NCBI RefSeq assembly: GCF_020991275.1
Contig: NZ_JAJLQY010000013.1
Location: forward strand, 1 to 64,000
Direction: 5' to 3'
Length of the DNA: 64,000 nt
Source of the DNA: Actinocorallia sp. API 0066
GTDB lineage: Bacteria; Actinomycetota; Actinomycetes; Streptosporangiales; Streptosporangiaceae
The translations under genes and the position numbers were made by a program. Each line of letters opens with the position of its first letter. Positions within the stretch are counted from its first letter, which is position 1. Of the stretch, positions 1 to 7,130 are shown in pieces. The notes under the pieces are model-generated. The model saw only the letters and a program-made list of their open reading frames with translations. It did no database searches and was not told where the DNA came from.

Positions 1-221
1 GAGCCAAACCCATCGGTGTTGAAACTGGCAAATGAACAAGGTCTGGCTGGTTTTAAATCCAGTACTGCCTTTGTCCGTATTGCCTCAAAGAAATCCTCAG
101 ACGAGGATGACCAGAACCGAAGTCCTGGCCTTAATTGGCACTGACTTTTAGCACGCTGTTGAGTTCTCAAGAAACGGGCCGCAGTGTGTTCCGCGCCTTT
201 CGGCGTTTCCCTCGCTGCGAT
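1..221 (-). promoter_or_regulatory. rRNA operon leader (16S upstream region)
   Basis: Read on the minus strand, bases 151-178 give the conserved actinobacterial pre-16S block TTGAGAACTCAACAGCGTGC, which is part of the antitermination and processing leader of rrn operons. The leader runs towards base 1, so the 16S gene should start just outside the window. The stretch is clearly lower in GC than the coding DNA around it, as expected for an rrn leader. No mature rRNA sequence is present here. Confidence 0.8.
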
Positions 222-227
222 GTCTCT

Positions 228-255
228 AATTTAGCAGGCCCTTCTGGAGTGTCAA
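228..255 (-). promoter_or_regulatory. rRNA operon promoter
   Basis: On the minus strand a perfect TTGACA -35 hexamer (250-255) is followed after 16 bases by TAAATT (228-233), which is preceded by an extended TGC. It drives transcription into the rRNA leader. Bases 256-612 hold no convincing gene; further rrn promoters could lie there but none was as clear. Confidence 0.7.
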
Positions 256-612
256 ACCGGCGCGTTTTCCGCGACGTTTTCCCACACCCAGCCCATTTCC
301 GCGCACAGCAGTAACCCCGAACTTCGAGAAGTCCGCTTGTTCCTACCGGAGTGGAGTCCCACCGGGGCCGGCCGCCTGTGGCGTCCTGCATCCCCTCAAC
401 GGGCTGGCCTGACCAGGGTAACCCGCGGACGCTGAGGTTCGCAGGGGTTTTCCGTGGATCGGCTCGCTGAGCTTACGCAACCGCTCGCGAGGGGTCAAAC
501 CGAACGAGGGTGGCGCCCGACACATCCGATTCTGTACCTTCTGCTGGTCTCGGGGACCACACAGGTCATGGGGTCCGGACCGCCTCGCGGGGCGCCGGAG
601 AGAGGGGTCGCG

Positions 613-1317
613 GTGTCGTCGGTGGCCGTCGCGGGCGCGCTCAACGAGCGCAACGCCAGCCGTTTTGTGGTCGCCGGAGCGCTCGCGCCCGCCCTGCCCG
701 AGATCCGGGGCGCCCGGCTCGTCGCGCTGCCCGGCTCCGTCGAGGTCCACGCCGACCGCTCGCGGATGCCCGCGGCGGCGTCCGCCGACCCCAGCGGCAG
801 GTCCCTTCACCTCAGCGCGGGCGCGGCGCTCTTCAACCTCCGCCTTTCGGCGGCCCAGGTCGGCTACTCCCCCGTGGTCCGGCTTCTCCCCGCCGCAGGC
901 CACCCCTCGCTCCTGGCCTCGGTCCGCCTGACCGGACCGCGCCGCTCCCGTCCCGTCGAGCGCCTCCTCTACGCGGCCAGCCTCCAGCCGCTCCCCACCC
1001 GGCAGCCCTACGGCGACCAACACCCCCCGCTCCCCGTCCTCCAGGAGCTGGCCGAAGCCGCGCGCCTGGAGGGCACGACCCTCCACTGGCTCCCCAGAAG
1101 CGGCGGCCCCCAGACGGCCGTGCTCACCACCCCCGCCAACACGCCCACCTCCTGGCTCCGCGCCGGCCAGGCCCTCCAGAGCCTCCTCCTCAACGCCACC
1201 ATCCGCTCCGTCTCCCTCTCCTTTGTCCAGACCCCCACCGCCCTCCCCCTTCCCCCCACCCTCACCCCCGGCGAAACCCCCCAACTAGCCCTGGAACTAG
1301 CCCGAACCGCCCGCTGA
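613..1317 (+). CDS. Acg-like nitroreductase-fold protein (short)
   Basis: The protein is about 234 aa and resembles the Acg family of nitroreductase-like flavoprotein homologues found in actinobacteria. Visible family features are the block GRSLHLSAGAALFNLRLS, a stretch around ARLEGTTLHWL and the C-terminal WLRAGQALQSLLLNA. I chose the GTG at 613 because a purine-rich site, GGAGAGAGGGG, lies just upstream (597-607); an ATG at 568 is in the same frame. Family members usually have about 320 residues and an N-terminal HNTQPW motif. Here the motif is replaced by NASRF and both ends are short, so flavin binding is doubtful. It may be a degenerate or regulatory member. A biological role cannot be read from its neighbours. 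Confidence 0.6.
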   Translation: MSSVAVAGALNERNASRFVVAGALAPALPEIRGARLVALPGSVEVHADRSRMPAAASADPSGRSLHLSAGAALFNLRLSAAQVGYSPVVRLLPAAGHPSLLASVRLTGPRRSRPVERLLYAASLQPLPTRQPYGDQHPPLPVLQELAEAARLEGTTLHWLPRSGGPQTAVLTTPANTPTSWLRAGQALQSLLLNATIRSVSLSFVQTPTALPLPPTLTPGETPQLALELARTAR

Positions 1318-1391
1318 ACCACCCCGCACGGGGCCCGCGTGGCCGACTGGTGACAGTTCTGTGGCCTGCGGAGATCTGTGGCCTGCGGAGG

Positions 1392-2198
1392 TCAGGTGGG
1401 CGTGTACAGGGTGAGGTGGACGTGGGCCGTGGCTTGGAGCGGGGTGGAGGTGGGGAGCCGGGCTCGCAGTTCGGCCTCTGGGAGGTGGTGGGCGTTGGGG
1501 GTCATGGTGATGAGGGTGGTGGCTTCGGCGGGGGTGAGGGTGAGGGGGACGCGGATGGTGGTCGTGTCCTGGAGGGTGAAGTGGGGGTGAAGGGTCTCGG
1601 CCAGGCGGGTGGATTTGTGGGGGTCGACCTTCAGGAGGCCGAGGGGGGTGGTGAGTTCGGCGAGGTGGTCGGGCCGGGGGGTGACGACGAGGAGGCGGCC
1701 GGTGGGGCGGAGGACGCGGCGGTACTCGGGGGCGTTGCGCGGGGCGAAGACGTTCAGGAGGGTGTCGGCGACGCCGTCGCGGACGGGCAGCGGACGCCAC
1801 AGGTCCGTCACCACGGCGCCGATCCGCGGGTGGGCGCGGGCCGCGCGGCGCATCGCGTGCTTGGAGATGTCCAGCGCCAGCCCGGGGGCGTCGCGGAGGC
1901 ACGCGCCGAGGTAGTGGCCGGTGCCCGCACCGGCGTCGAGCACGGTGCCGGTGGACAGCCCGGCCAGCGCGTCGGCCAGGGGCCGGTAGTGGCCCGCGTC
2001 GAGGAAGGCCGCGCGGGCGGCGACCATGGCGGGGGTGTCGGCGGTGCCGGTGTGCGCGTTGCCCGGCAGGAGGCTCACGTACCCCTGCTTCGCCACGTCG
2101 TAGGAGTGCCCCGACGGGCAGCGCAAGGCCCGCTCGTCCAGGGCGAGGCCCTCCCCGCACACGGGACAGGCAAGGAGGTCAACGACGTCGCTCAGCAC
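1392..2198 (-). CDS. 23S rRNA (guanine-N1)-methyltransferase, RlmA/TlrB type
   Basis: This 268-aa SAM-dependent enzyme has an N-terminal zinc finger (CPVC near residue 11, then C and H around residues 28-31) and a Rossmann methyltransferase domain with motif LDAGAGTGHYL near residue 86. That architecture is typical of RlmA-I/II, which methylate G745 or G748 in helix 35 of 23S rRNA; the actinomycete enzyme TlrB gives tylosin resistance. The start is a GTG at 2198. The last third is C-rich on the coding strand, giving a Thr/Pro-rich tail. A role in macrolide self-protection is possible, but no macrolide genes are in the window, so housekeeping rRNA modification is as likely. Confidence 0.8.
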   Translation of the reverse strand: MLSDVVDLLACPVCGEGLALDERALRCPSGHSYDVAKQGYVSLLPGNAHTGTADTPAMVAARAAFLDAGHYRPLADALAGLSTGTVLDAGAGTGHYLGACLRDAPGLALDISKHAMRRAARAHPRIGAVVTDLWRPLPVRDGVADTLLNVFAPRNAPEYRRVLRPTGRLLVVTPRPDHLAELTTPLGLLKVDPHKSTRLAETLHPHFTLQDTTTIRVPLTLTPAEATTLITMTPNAHHLPEAELRARLPTSTPLQATAHVHLTLYTPT

Positions 2199-2210
2199 GT
2201 CCCAAGGCTA

Positions 2211-2253
2211 GGGCCCGCGGCGACCGGGCAACCCGCGCGGCGCTCGCGGGCCC
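2211..2253 (-). terminator. Hairpin terminator after thioredoxin gene
   Basis: Perfect 9-bp arms GGGCCCGCG (2211-2219) and CGCGGGCCC (2245-2253) flank a 25-base loop between the thioredoxin stop and the methyltransferase start. There is no T tract, which is common for actinomycete terminators. Confidence 0.45.
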
Positions 2254-2262
2254 CGGGGACGG

Positions 2263-2619
2263 TCAGCCTTCGGCGAGGCGCTTGCGGACGTCGTCCATGT
2301 CGAGGCCGCGGACCTGGCTGATGATGTCCTCCAGGGCGTCCTCGGGCAGCGCTCCGGGCGCGGCGTAGACGATGACGCCGTCCCGCACCGCCATGACGGT
2401 GGGGATGGAGCGGACGTCGAAGCGGGCGGCGAGTGCCTGCTCGGCCTCGGTGTCGACCTTCGCGAAGGTGATGTCCGGGTTCTTCTCCGACACCTTCTCG
2501 TAGACTGGGGCGAAGCGTACGCAAGGGCCACACCAGGAGGCCCAGAAGTCGATCAGGACGATGCCGTCGCGCTGGGCCACCTCGTCGAAGGTGGCGTCCG
2601 TCAGCTGGACCGTTGCCAT
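2263..2619 (-). CDS. Thioredoxin
   Basis: This 118-aa cytoplasmic thioredoxin has the redox-active WCGPC motif (Cys30 and Cys33) and the cis-proline loop SIPTVMAV. It reduces protein disulfides using electrons from thioredoxin reductase. Length and motif order match classical thioredoxins, with a slightly extended C-terminus. It is read divergently from the sigma factor gene at 2782, and the gap contains a small inverted repeat (ATTCCC near 2702 and GGGAAT near 2718) that could be regulatory. In some actinomycetes a disulfide-stress regulon joins sigma factors and thioredoxins, but nothing here proves that link. Confidence 0.9.
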   Translation of the reverse strand: MATVQLTDATFDEVAQRDGIVLIDFWASWCGPCVRFAPVYEKVSEKNPDITFAKVDTEAEQALAARFDVRSIPTVMAVRDGVIVYAAPGALPEDALEDIISQVRGLDMDDVRKRLAEG

Positions 2620-2781
2620 GATGCGGTTCTCTCCCGTTCTGGGCGGTATTGGAAGCCCCTCGAAGTGGGCACCCCGTAGAGCAGCGGTACGGCGCTTGGC
2701 TATTCCCTGACGAAAACGGGAATCACAGAGCCGTAATTAACGTTGGCAGTGTAGGGAACCCTCAAGCAGAGAAGGGCCGGG

Positions 2782-3759
2782 ATGGCTGCAACTCGTGGCG
2801 CGACAGTGGACACTCCGGACAAGGACCTCGTCGGCGCCTACCTCGACAGGATCGGGCGACGCCCCCTCCTCGACGCGGTCGAGGAGGTCGAGCTGGCCAA
2901 GGCGATCGAAGCGGGCCTGTTCGCCCAACAGTTGATCGACGGCGTGCTCGTCGACGGGGAGTCCCTGCCCGAAGGCGTCCGGCTGGCGGAACTCCAGGAG
3001 GTCGCGGACCTCGGCCTGCGGGCCAAGCAGCGCTTCGTGGAGGCGAACCTGCGGCTCGTGGTGTCGATCGCGCGCAAGTACCCGACGGAGTCGCTCCCCC
3101 TCATCGACCTCATCCAGGAAGGCAACCTCGGCCTCATGCGGGCCGTGGAGAAGTTCGACTACCAGCGCGGCTACAAGTTCTCCACCTACGCGACGTGGTG
3201 GATCAGGCAGGCCATCGGCCGTGGCCTGTCGCACACCGCGCGGGCGATCCGGCTCCCCGTGCACGTCGAGGAGGAACTGTCGCGGCTGCGCAGGGCCGAG
3301 CGGACCCTCGGCCGCGAGCTGGGCCGTGATCCGCTGCGGGAGGAGCTGGCGGACGCGCTGGACACCACGCCCGAGCACGTTGACGAGCTGCTGAGCTGGC
3401 GGCGCGATCCGGCGAGCCTGGACGCGAGCGTGGACGAGGAGGGCGAGACCCCGATGGGCACGCTGCTCCAGGACCCGGACGCGATCACCCCCGAGACCGA
3501 GGTGGTGGCCGCCGACGACCTCCAGGGCCTTGCCCGGATGCTGGAGCGCCTTCCGGCACGCGAGCAGGCGATCCTGCGGGCGAGGTTCGGGATGGAGAGC
3601 GGCGAGCCGCAGTCGTACGCGCAGATCGGCGCGCGGTACGGGCTGAGCCACAACCGCGTCCGCCAGATCACCGACCGTTCGTTGCGCCGCCTGCGTCAGT
3701 TGGTGCTGGAATCGACGGTTGAGCGCCATGTGGAGACCAAGACCCCGGCCGCCGCGTAG
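2782..3759 (+). CDS. RNA polymerase sigma factor, group 2 (sigma-70 family)
   Basis: The 325-aa protein has the order of a principal-like sigma factor without region 1.1. Region 1.2 is at about residues 12-45, region 2 at 90-165 with the -10 recognition helix FSTYATWWIRQAIGR, region 3 at 175-250, and region 4 at 255-315 with the HTH that reads the -35 element. Length and motifs fit the Hrd/SigB-type group 2 sigma factors of actinobacteria, which are used in stationary phase or stress. The ATG is preceded by AGAAGGG. It lies 1.4 kb from an anti-sigma/anti-anti-sigma module, but group 2 factors are not the usual target of RsbW-like kinases, so that association is only positional. Confidence 0.92.
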   Translation: MAATRGATVDTPDKDLVGAYLDRIGRRPLLDAVEEVELAKAIEAGLFAQQLIDGVLVDGESLPEGVRLAELQEVADLGLRAKQRFVEANLRLVVSIARKYPTESLPLIDLIQEGNLGLMRAVEKFDYQRGYKFSTYATWWIRQAIGRGLSHTARAIRLPVHVEEELSRLRRAERTLGRELGRDPLREELADALDTTPEHVDELLSWRRDPASLDASVDEEGETPMGTLLQDPDAITPETEVVAADDLQGLARMLERLPAREQAILRARFGMESGEPQSYAQIGARYGLSHNRVRQITDRSLRRLRQLVLESTVERHVETKTPAAA

Positions 3760-3790
3760 CGTCGCCGTGACGAGCACTCGGGGCCTGATC

Positions 3791-3796
3791 TAACCT
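3791..3796 (+). promoter_or_regulatory. -10 element of a probable leaderless mRNA
   Basis: TAACCT lies exactly 6 bases before the GTG start of the DAHP synthase gene and no good ribosome-binding site is present, which places the transcription start at or next to the start codon. Confidence 0.45.
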
Positions 3797-3802
3797 GAGT
3801 CG

Positions 3803-5149
3803 GTGAGCATTCAGAGCACCCCGACGCCCGACCTCGACGCCTGGCGGAACCTGACAGCCCTGCAGCAGCCGGAGTGGGACGACCCGGCGGAGCTGGCCGC
3901 GGTGACGGCCGAGCTCTCCGGCCAGCCGCCCCTGGTGTTCGCCGGCGAGTGCGACCAGCTCAAGGAGCGGCTGGCCGCGGTGACGCGGGGCGAGGCCTTT
4001 GTGCTCCAGGGCGGTGACTGCGCGGAGACGTTCGACGGGTCCAACGCCGACGCCGTCCGGAACAAGATCAAGACGCTGTTGCAGATGGCGGTCGTCCTCA
4101 CCTACGCCGGGCGGGTCCCGGTGGTGAAGATCGGGCGCATGGCCGGCCAGTTCGCCAAGCCGCGCTCCAAGCCGACCGAGACGCGGGACGGCGTGACGCT
4201 CCCGGCCTATCGGGGCGACATGGTCAACAGTGTGGAGTTCACTCCGGAGTCCCGTAGGAACGATCCGCAGAGGCTGTTGCGCGCCTACTTCTCGGCCGCC
4301 ACGACGCTGAACCTGACGCGCGCGTTCACCAAGGGCGGGTACGCGGACCTGCGTCAGGTGCACGCCTGGAACCAGGACTTCGTGTCGGCGAGCCCGGCCG
4401 GGCGCCGCTACGAGCTGCTGGCCGCCGAGATCGACAGGGCGCTGGCGTTCATGCGGGCGTGCGGGATCGAGCCGGAGGAGTTCTCCGAGGTCGACTTCTT
4501 CTCCAGCCACGAGGCGCTGCTGTTGGACTACGAGCGGGCGCTGACCCGTATCGACGCGCGGACGGGCCTGCCCTACGACGTCTCGGCCCACTACCTGTGG
4601 ATCGGCGAGCGGACTCGTCAGCTCGACGGGGCGCACGTGGAGTTCCTGCGGCACATCCGCAACCCGATCGGCGTGAAGCTGGGCCCGACGACCACGCCGG
4701 ACGACGCGCTCGCGCTGATCGACAAGCTGAACCCCGAGGGCGAGCCGGGCCGGCTGTCGTTCATCACCCGGATGGGCGCGGGCAAGGTCAGGGACGTGCT
4801 GCCCGACCTCGTCGCCAAGGTCACCGATTCGGGCGCGCCGATCGCGTGGATCTGCGACCCGATGCACGGCAACACCTTCGAGGCGCCGTCCGGCCACAAG
4901 ACGCGCCGCCTGGACGACGTCGTCAACGAGGTCGCTGGCTTCTTCGAGGTGCACCGTGAGCTGGGCACCCACCCGGGCGGCGTCCACCTGGAGTTCACCG
5001 GCGACGACGTCACCGAGTGTGTGGGCGGCGGCAACGAGATCGCCGAGAGCGACCTGCACGAGCGCTACGAGACGGCCTGCGACCCGCGCCTGAACCGGCA
5101 GCAGTCGCTGGACCTGGCCTTCATGGTCGCGGAGATGTACCGCGGCTGA
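3803..5149 (+). CDS. aroF: Class II 3-deoxy-7-phosphoheptulonate (DAHP) synthase
   Basis: This enzyme condenses phosphoenolpyruvate and erythrose 4-phosphate, the first step of the shikimate pathway. The 448-aa length and motifs such as LVFAGECDQLKERLA, QGGDCAETF, GRMAGQFAKPRS and DPMHGNT identify the plant-like class II family, as in Mycobacterium AroG. The metal-binding Cys, His, Glu and Asp residues sit in these blocks. The GTG start has no clear Shine-Dalgarno site but follows a -10-like TAACCT by 6 bases, suggesting a leaderless transcript. The 3' end overlaps the convergent RsbW-like gene by 29 bases, so transcription of the two may interfere. Confidence 0.95.
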   Translation: MSIQSTPTPDLDAWRNLTALQQPEWDDPAELAAVTAELSGQPPLVFAGECDQLKERLAAVTRGEAFVLQGGDCAETFDGSNADAVRNKIKTLLQMAVVLTYAGRVPVVKIGRMAGQFAKPRSKPTETRDGVTLPAYRGDMVNSVEFTPESRRNDPQRLLRAYFSAATTLNLTRAFTKGGYADLRQVHAWNQDFVSASPAGRRYELLAAEIDRALAFMRACGIEPEEFSEVDFFSSHEALLLDYERALTRIDARTGLPYDVSAHYLWIGERTRQLDGAHVEFLRHIRNPIGVKLGPTTTPDDALALIDKLNPEGEPGRLSFITRMGAGKVRDVLPDLVAKVTDSGAPIAWICDPMHGNTFEAPSGHKTRRLDDVVNEVAGFFEVHRELGTHPGGVHLEFTGDDVTECVGGGNEIAESDLHERYETACDPRLNRQQSLDLAFMVAEMYRG

Positions 5150-5540
5150 CGTCGGGGCCGGGGTCGAGTTCGACCTCGGCCCACACGACCTTGCCCCCGC
5201 CGGGCGCGCCCTCGGCGCCCCAGCGGGTGGAGTAGACCTCGACGAGGAACATGCCGCGGCCGCCCTCGGCGAGGATGTCGGCGACGCGCGGGACGGGCAG
5301 CCTGTCGTCGCGGTCGCGGACCTCGATGCGGACCTTGCCGTCCAGCAGGGCCAGGCGCAGCTCCAGCGGCGTGCAGGCGTGCTGGACGACGTTGGCGACG
5401 AGTTCCGCGACGATCGCGGTGACGGCCTCCTCGGCCTTCACGAGGTTCCAGGAGCGCATGGTGCGGGCGGCGAGGCGCCTGGTGAGTTCCACGGCCTCGG
5501 TGCTGGGCGCCGCGCGCAGGCTCGTCTCCGTGGTCGGCAT
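5121..5540 (-). CDS. RsbW/SpoIIAB-like ATP-binding anti-sigma kinase
   Basis: The 139-aa protein has a single HATPase_c domain of the GHKL superfamily. The N box is AIVAELVANVVQHA (about residues 43-56), and the Bergerat-fold glycine segment is GGRGMFLV (near residue 92). Proteins of this type bind a sigma factor or phosphorylate a STAS antagonist. It is the last gene of a three-gene minus-strand run after a SpoIIE-type phosphatase and a STAS protein, 11 bases behind the latter. The expected cycle is kinase phosphorylates STAS, phosphatase removes the phosphate, and sigma is freed or sequestered. Its partner sigma factor is not identified by position. Confidence 0.85.
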   Translation of the reverse strand: MPTTETSLRAAPSTEAVELTRRLAARTMRSWNLVKAEEAVTAIVAELVANVVQHACTPLELRLALLDGKVRIEVRDRDDRLPVPRVADILAEGGRGMFLVEVYSTRWGAEGAPGGGKVVWAEVELDPGPDVSRGTSPRP

Positions 5541-5551
5541 GGCGTTCCCGC

Positions 5552-5863
5552 TCAGCTCTGCCGGATGAGGAAGCGGTCGAGCCCGGTGGTGCGCAGGACG
5601 TTCTCGACCCTGCCGTAGGCGCCCGTCACGGACAGGGCGGCGCCTTCGGCGCGGGCGTGCTTGTAGGCCCGGACGAGCACGTTGAGGCCCGAGGAGTCGC
5701 AGAAGTCGACGGCGGTGAGATCGAGGACGATCTCGTTGTGGCCCGAGTCGACGAGTTCCACGAGACAGCCGCGCAGGCTCTCGGAGGAGTGCAGGTCGAT
5801 CGAGCCGCGCGCCGTCACCAGCGCCCGGGCTTCCGTGCGTGTCGTCTGCAAGGCCAAACCCAC
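5552..5863 (-). CDS. STAS-domain anti-sigma factor antagonist
   Basis: The 103-aa protein is a single STAS domain like SpoIIAA and RsbV. The phosphorylation loop is DSSGL, with the predicted phosphoacceptor Ser57. When unphosphorylated it should bind the neighbouring RsbW-like kinase and release the sigma factor; phosphorylation by that kinase would switch it off. It lies 17 bases after the SpoIIE-type phosphatase gene, so the three proteins are probably made together. Length is normal for the family. Confidence 0.9.
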   Translation of the reverse strand: MGLALQTTRTEARALVTARGSIDLHSSESLRGCLVELVDSGHNEIVLDLTAVDFCDSSGLNVLVRAYKHARAEGAALSVTGAYGRVENVLRTTGLDRFLIRQS

Positions 5864-5880
5864 GGGACCAACATATCCGG

Positions 5881-7062
5881 TCAGCCGTTGGCCCGCAGAA
5901 CCACGATCGCCATATCGTCGTGACCCGGCTCGGCGGAGAACTCGTCGACGGCCCGTTCGACGGCGGCGGCGACCGCGCCCGCGGAGAGGCCCGCGCAGCG
6001 CGCCAGGATCGTCTCCAGGCCGTCGGCGTCGCCCAGGAGGACGTCTCCGTCGCGGCGCTCGGTGACGCCGTCCGTGCAGGAGAACAGGACGTGTCCGGGC
6101 CTCAGGGTGAGGTTGTCGACGGTGAACTCGATCTCCTCGATGACGCCGAGGAGCGGCTGGGGGTTGGCGGCCTCGGTGACGGTGCCGTCGGGGGCGAGGA
6201 TCAGGGGCAGCGGGTGCCCTGCGCAGACGAGGGTGAGGGCGCCGGACGCGGTGAGTTCGCCGTGCAGGAGGGTGAGGAGCCTTCCGCGCGGCCCTTCGTC
6301 GATGATCAGCCGGTTGAGCCGTTCGACGACGTCGGGCAGCGGCATGCCCTCACCGGACAGGATGCGCAGGGCGTGCCGGGCGAGGCCGGTGACGGAGGCG
6401 GCCTCGGGGCCTGTGCCGCACACGTCGCCGATGGCGAAGCGCCAGCGGGGTTCACCGTCGGGGCCCGGCGGGCAGGTGAACACGTCGTAGAAGTCGCCGC
6501 CTACTTCGGCGCCTTCGCCGGCGGGCCTGTAGCTGACGGCCACGTCGAAGCCGGGCAGGTCCGGGAGGCCGGGCGGGAGGAGGCTGCGCTGGAGGGCGAG
6601 GCTCGTGGCCTTCTGTTCGGCGTACAGGAGCGCGTTGTCCAGGGCGAGGGCCGCCCTTCGGACGATCTCCTCGGCGAGCTCGTAGTGGTCGGGCGGGAAC
6701 TTGACGGACCTTCCCACGCAGATCACGCCGAGGGTACGTCCACGCGCGACCAGGGGTATCGTGCAAGCGAGATCCGTGTTCCCCCAGGGCACGGGCGGGC
6801 CTTCTGCGGGCCGGCCTTCCACGGCCAGCAACTCCTTGAGCGCGTCGGACCTGTCCTCGTCGGTGTGCCAGACGTAGGCGGGCGATGTGCTTTCCGCGGT
6901 GTAGGCGACACACCAGTCGGCCAGGCGAGGGACGACGATCTGTGCGGTCAGGGCGACGATTCCACCGGGGTCGAGCGTTCCCGCGAGCAGTTCGCTGGCC
7001 TCGGCGACGTACGTCATCCATCCGCGCCAGGTCCGGTCGGCGAGTTCCGCCGAAGTGGTCAT
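5881..7062 (-). CDS. GAF-domain SpoIIE/PP2C-type serine phosphatase
   Basis: This 393-aa protein has an N-terminal GAF sensor domain (about residues 20-155) and a C-terminal SpoIIE/RsbU PP2C domain (about 180-390). Metal-binding motifs are visible: VGGDFYD, GDVCGTG, LFSCTDGVTE and GHDDMAIVV. It should dephosphorylate the STAS protein encoded next to it in response to a ligand sensed by the GAF domain. It is first in a three-gene run and divergent from the multi-HAMP kinase at 7131, with 68 bases between them. In Streptomyces, OsaC joins RsbW-like kinase, PAS/GAF and PP2C domains in one chain. Here the corresponding functions are separate proteins. Confidence 0.88.
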   Translation of the reverse strand: MTTSAELADRTWRGWMTYVAEASELLAGTLDPGGIVALTAQIVVPRLADWCVAYTAESTSPAYVWHTDEDRSDALKELLAVEGRPAEGPPVPWGNTDLACTIPLVARGRTLGVICVGRSVKFPPDHYELAEEIVRRAALALDNALLYAEQKATSLALQRSLLPPGLPDLPGFDVAVSYRPAGEGAEVGGDFYDVFTCPPGPDGEPRWRFAIGDVCGTGPEAASVTGLARHALRILSGEGMPLPDVVERLNRLIIDEGPRGRLLTLLHGELTASGALTLVCAGHPLPLILAPDGTVTEAANPQPLLGVIEEIEFTVDNLTLRPGHVLFSCTDGVTERRDGDVLLGDADGLETILARCAGLSAGAVAAAVERAVDEFSAEPGHDDMAIVVLRANG

Positions 7063-7130
7063 GGTTCGGTCCCGTCGTCGACTCGATCAGTGGCAGACTG
7101 CCTAACTGGACTTCTTAGGAGCTTCAGCCT

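Noticed and set aside
167-391. 74-residue minus-strand frame at the left edge
   Set aside because: It lies across the rRNA promoter and leader and has no protein-like features.
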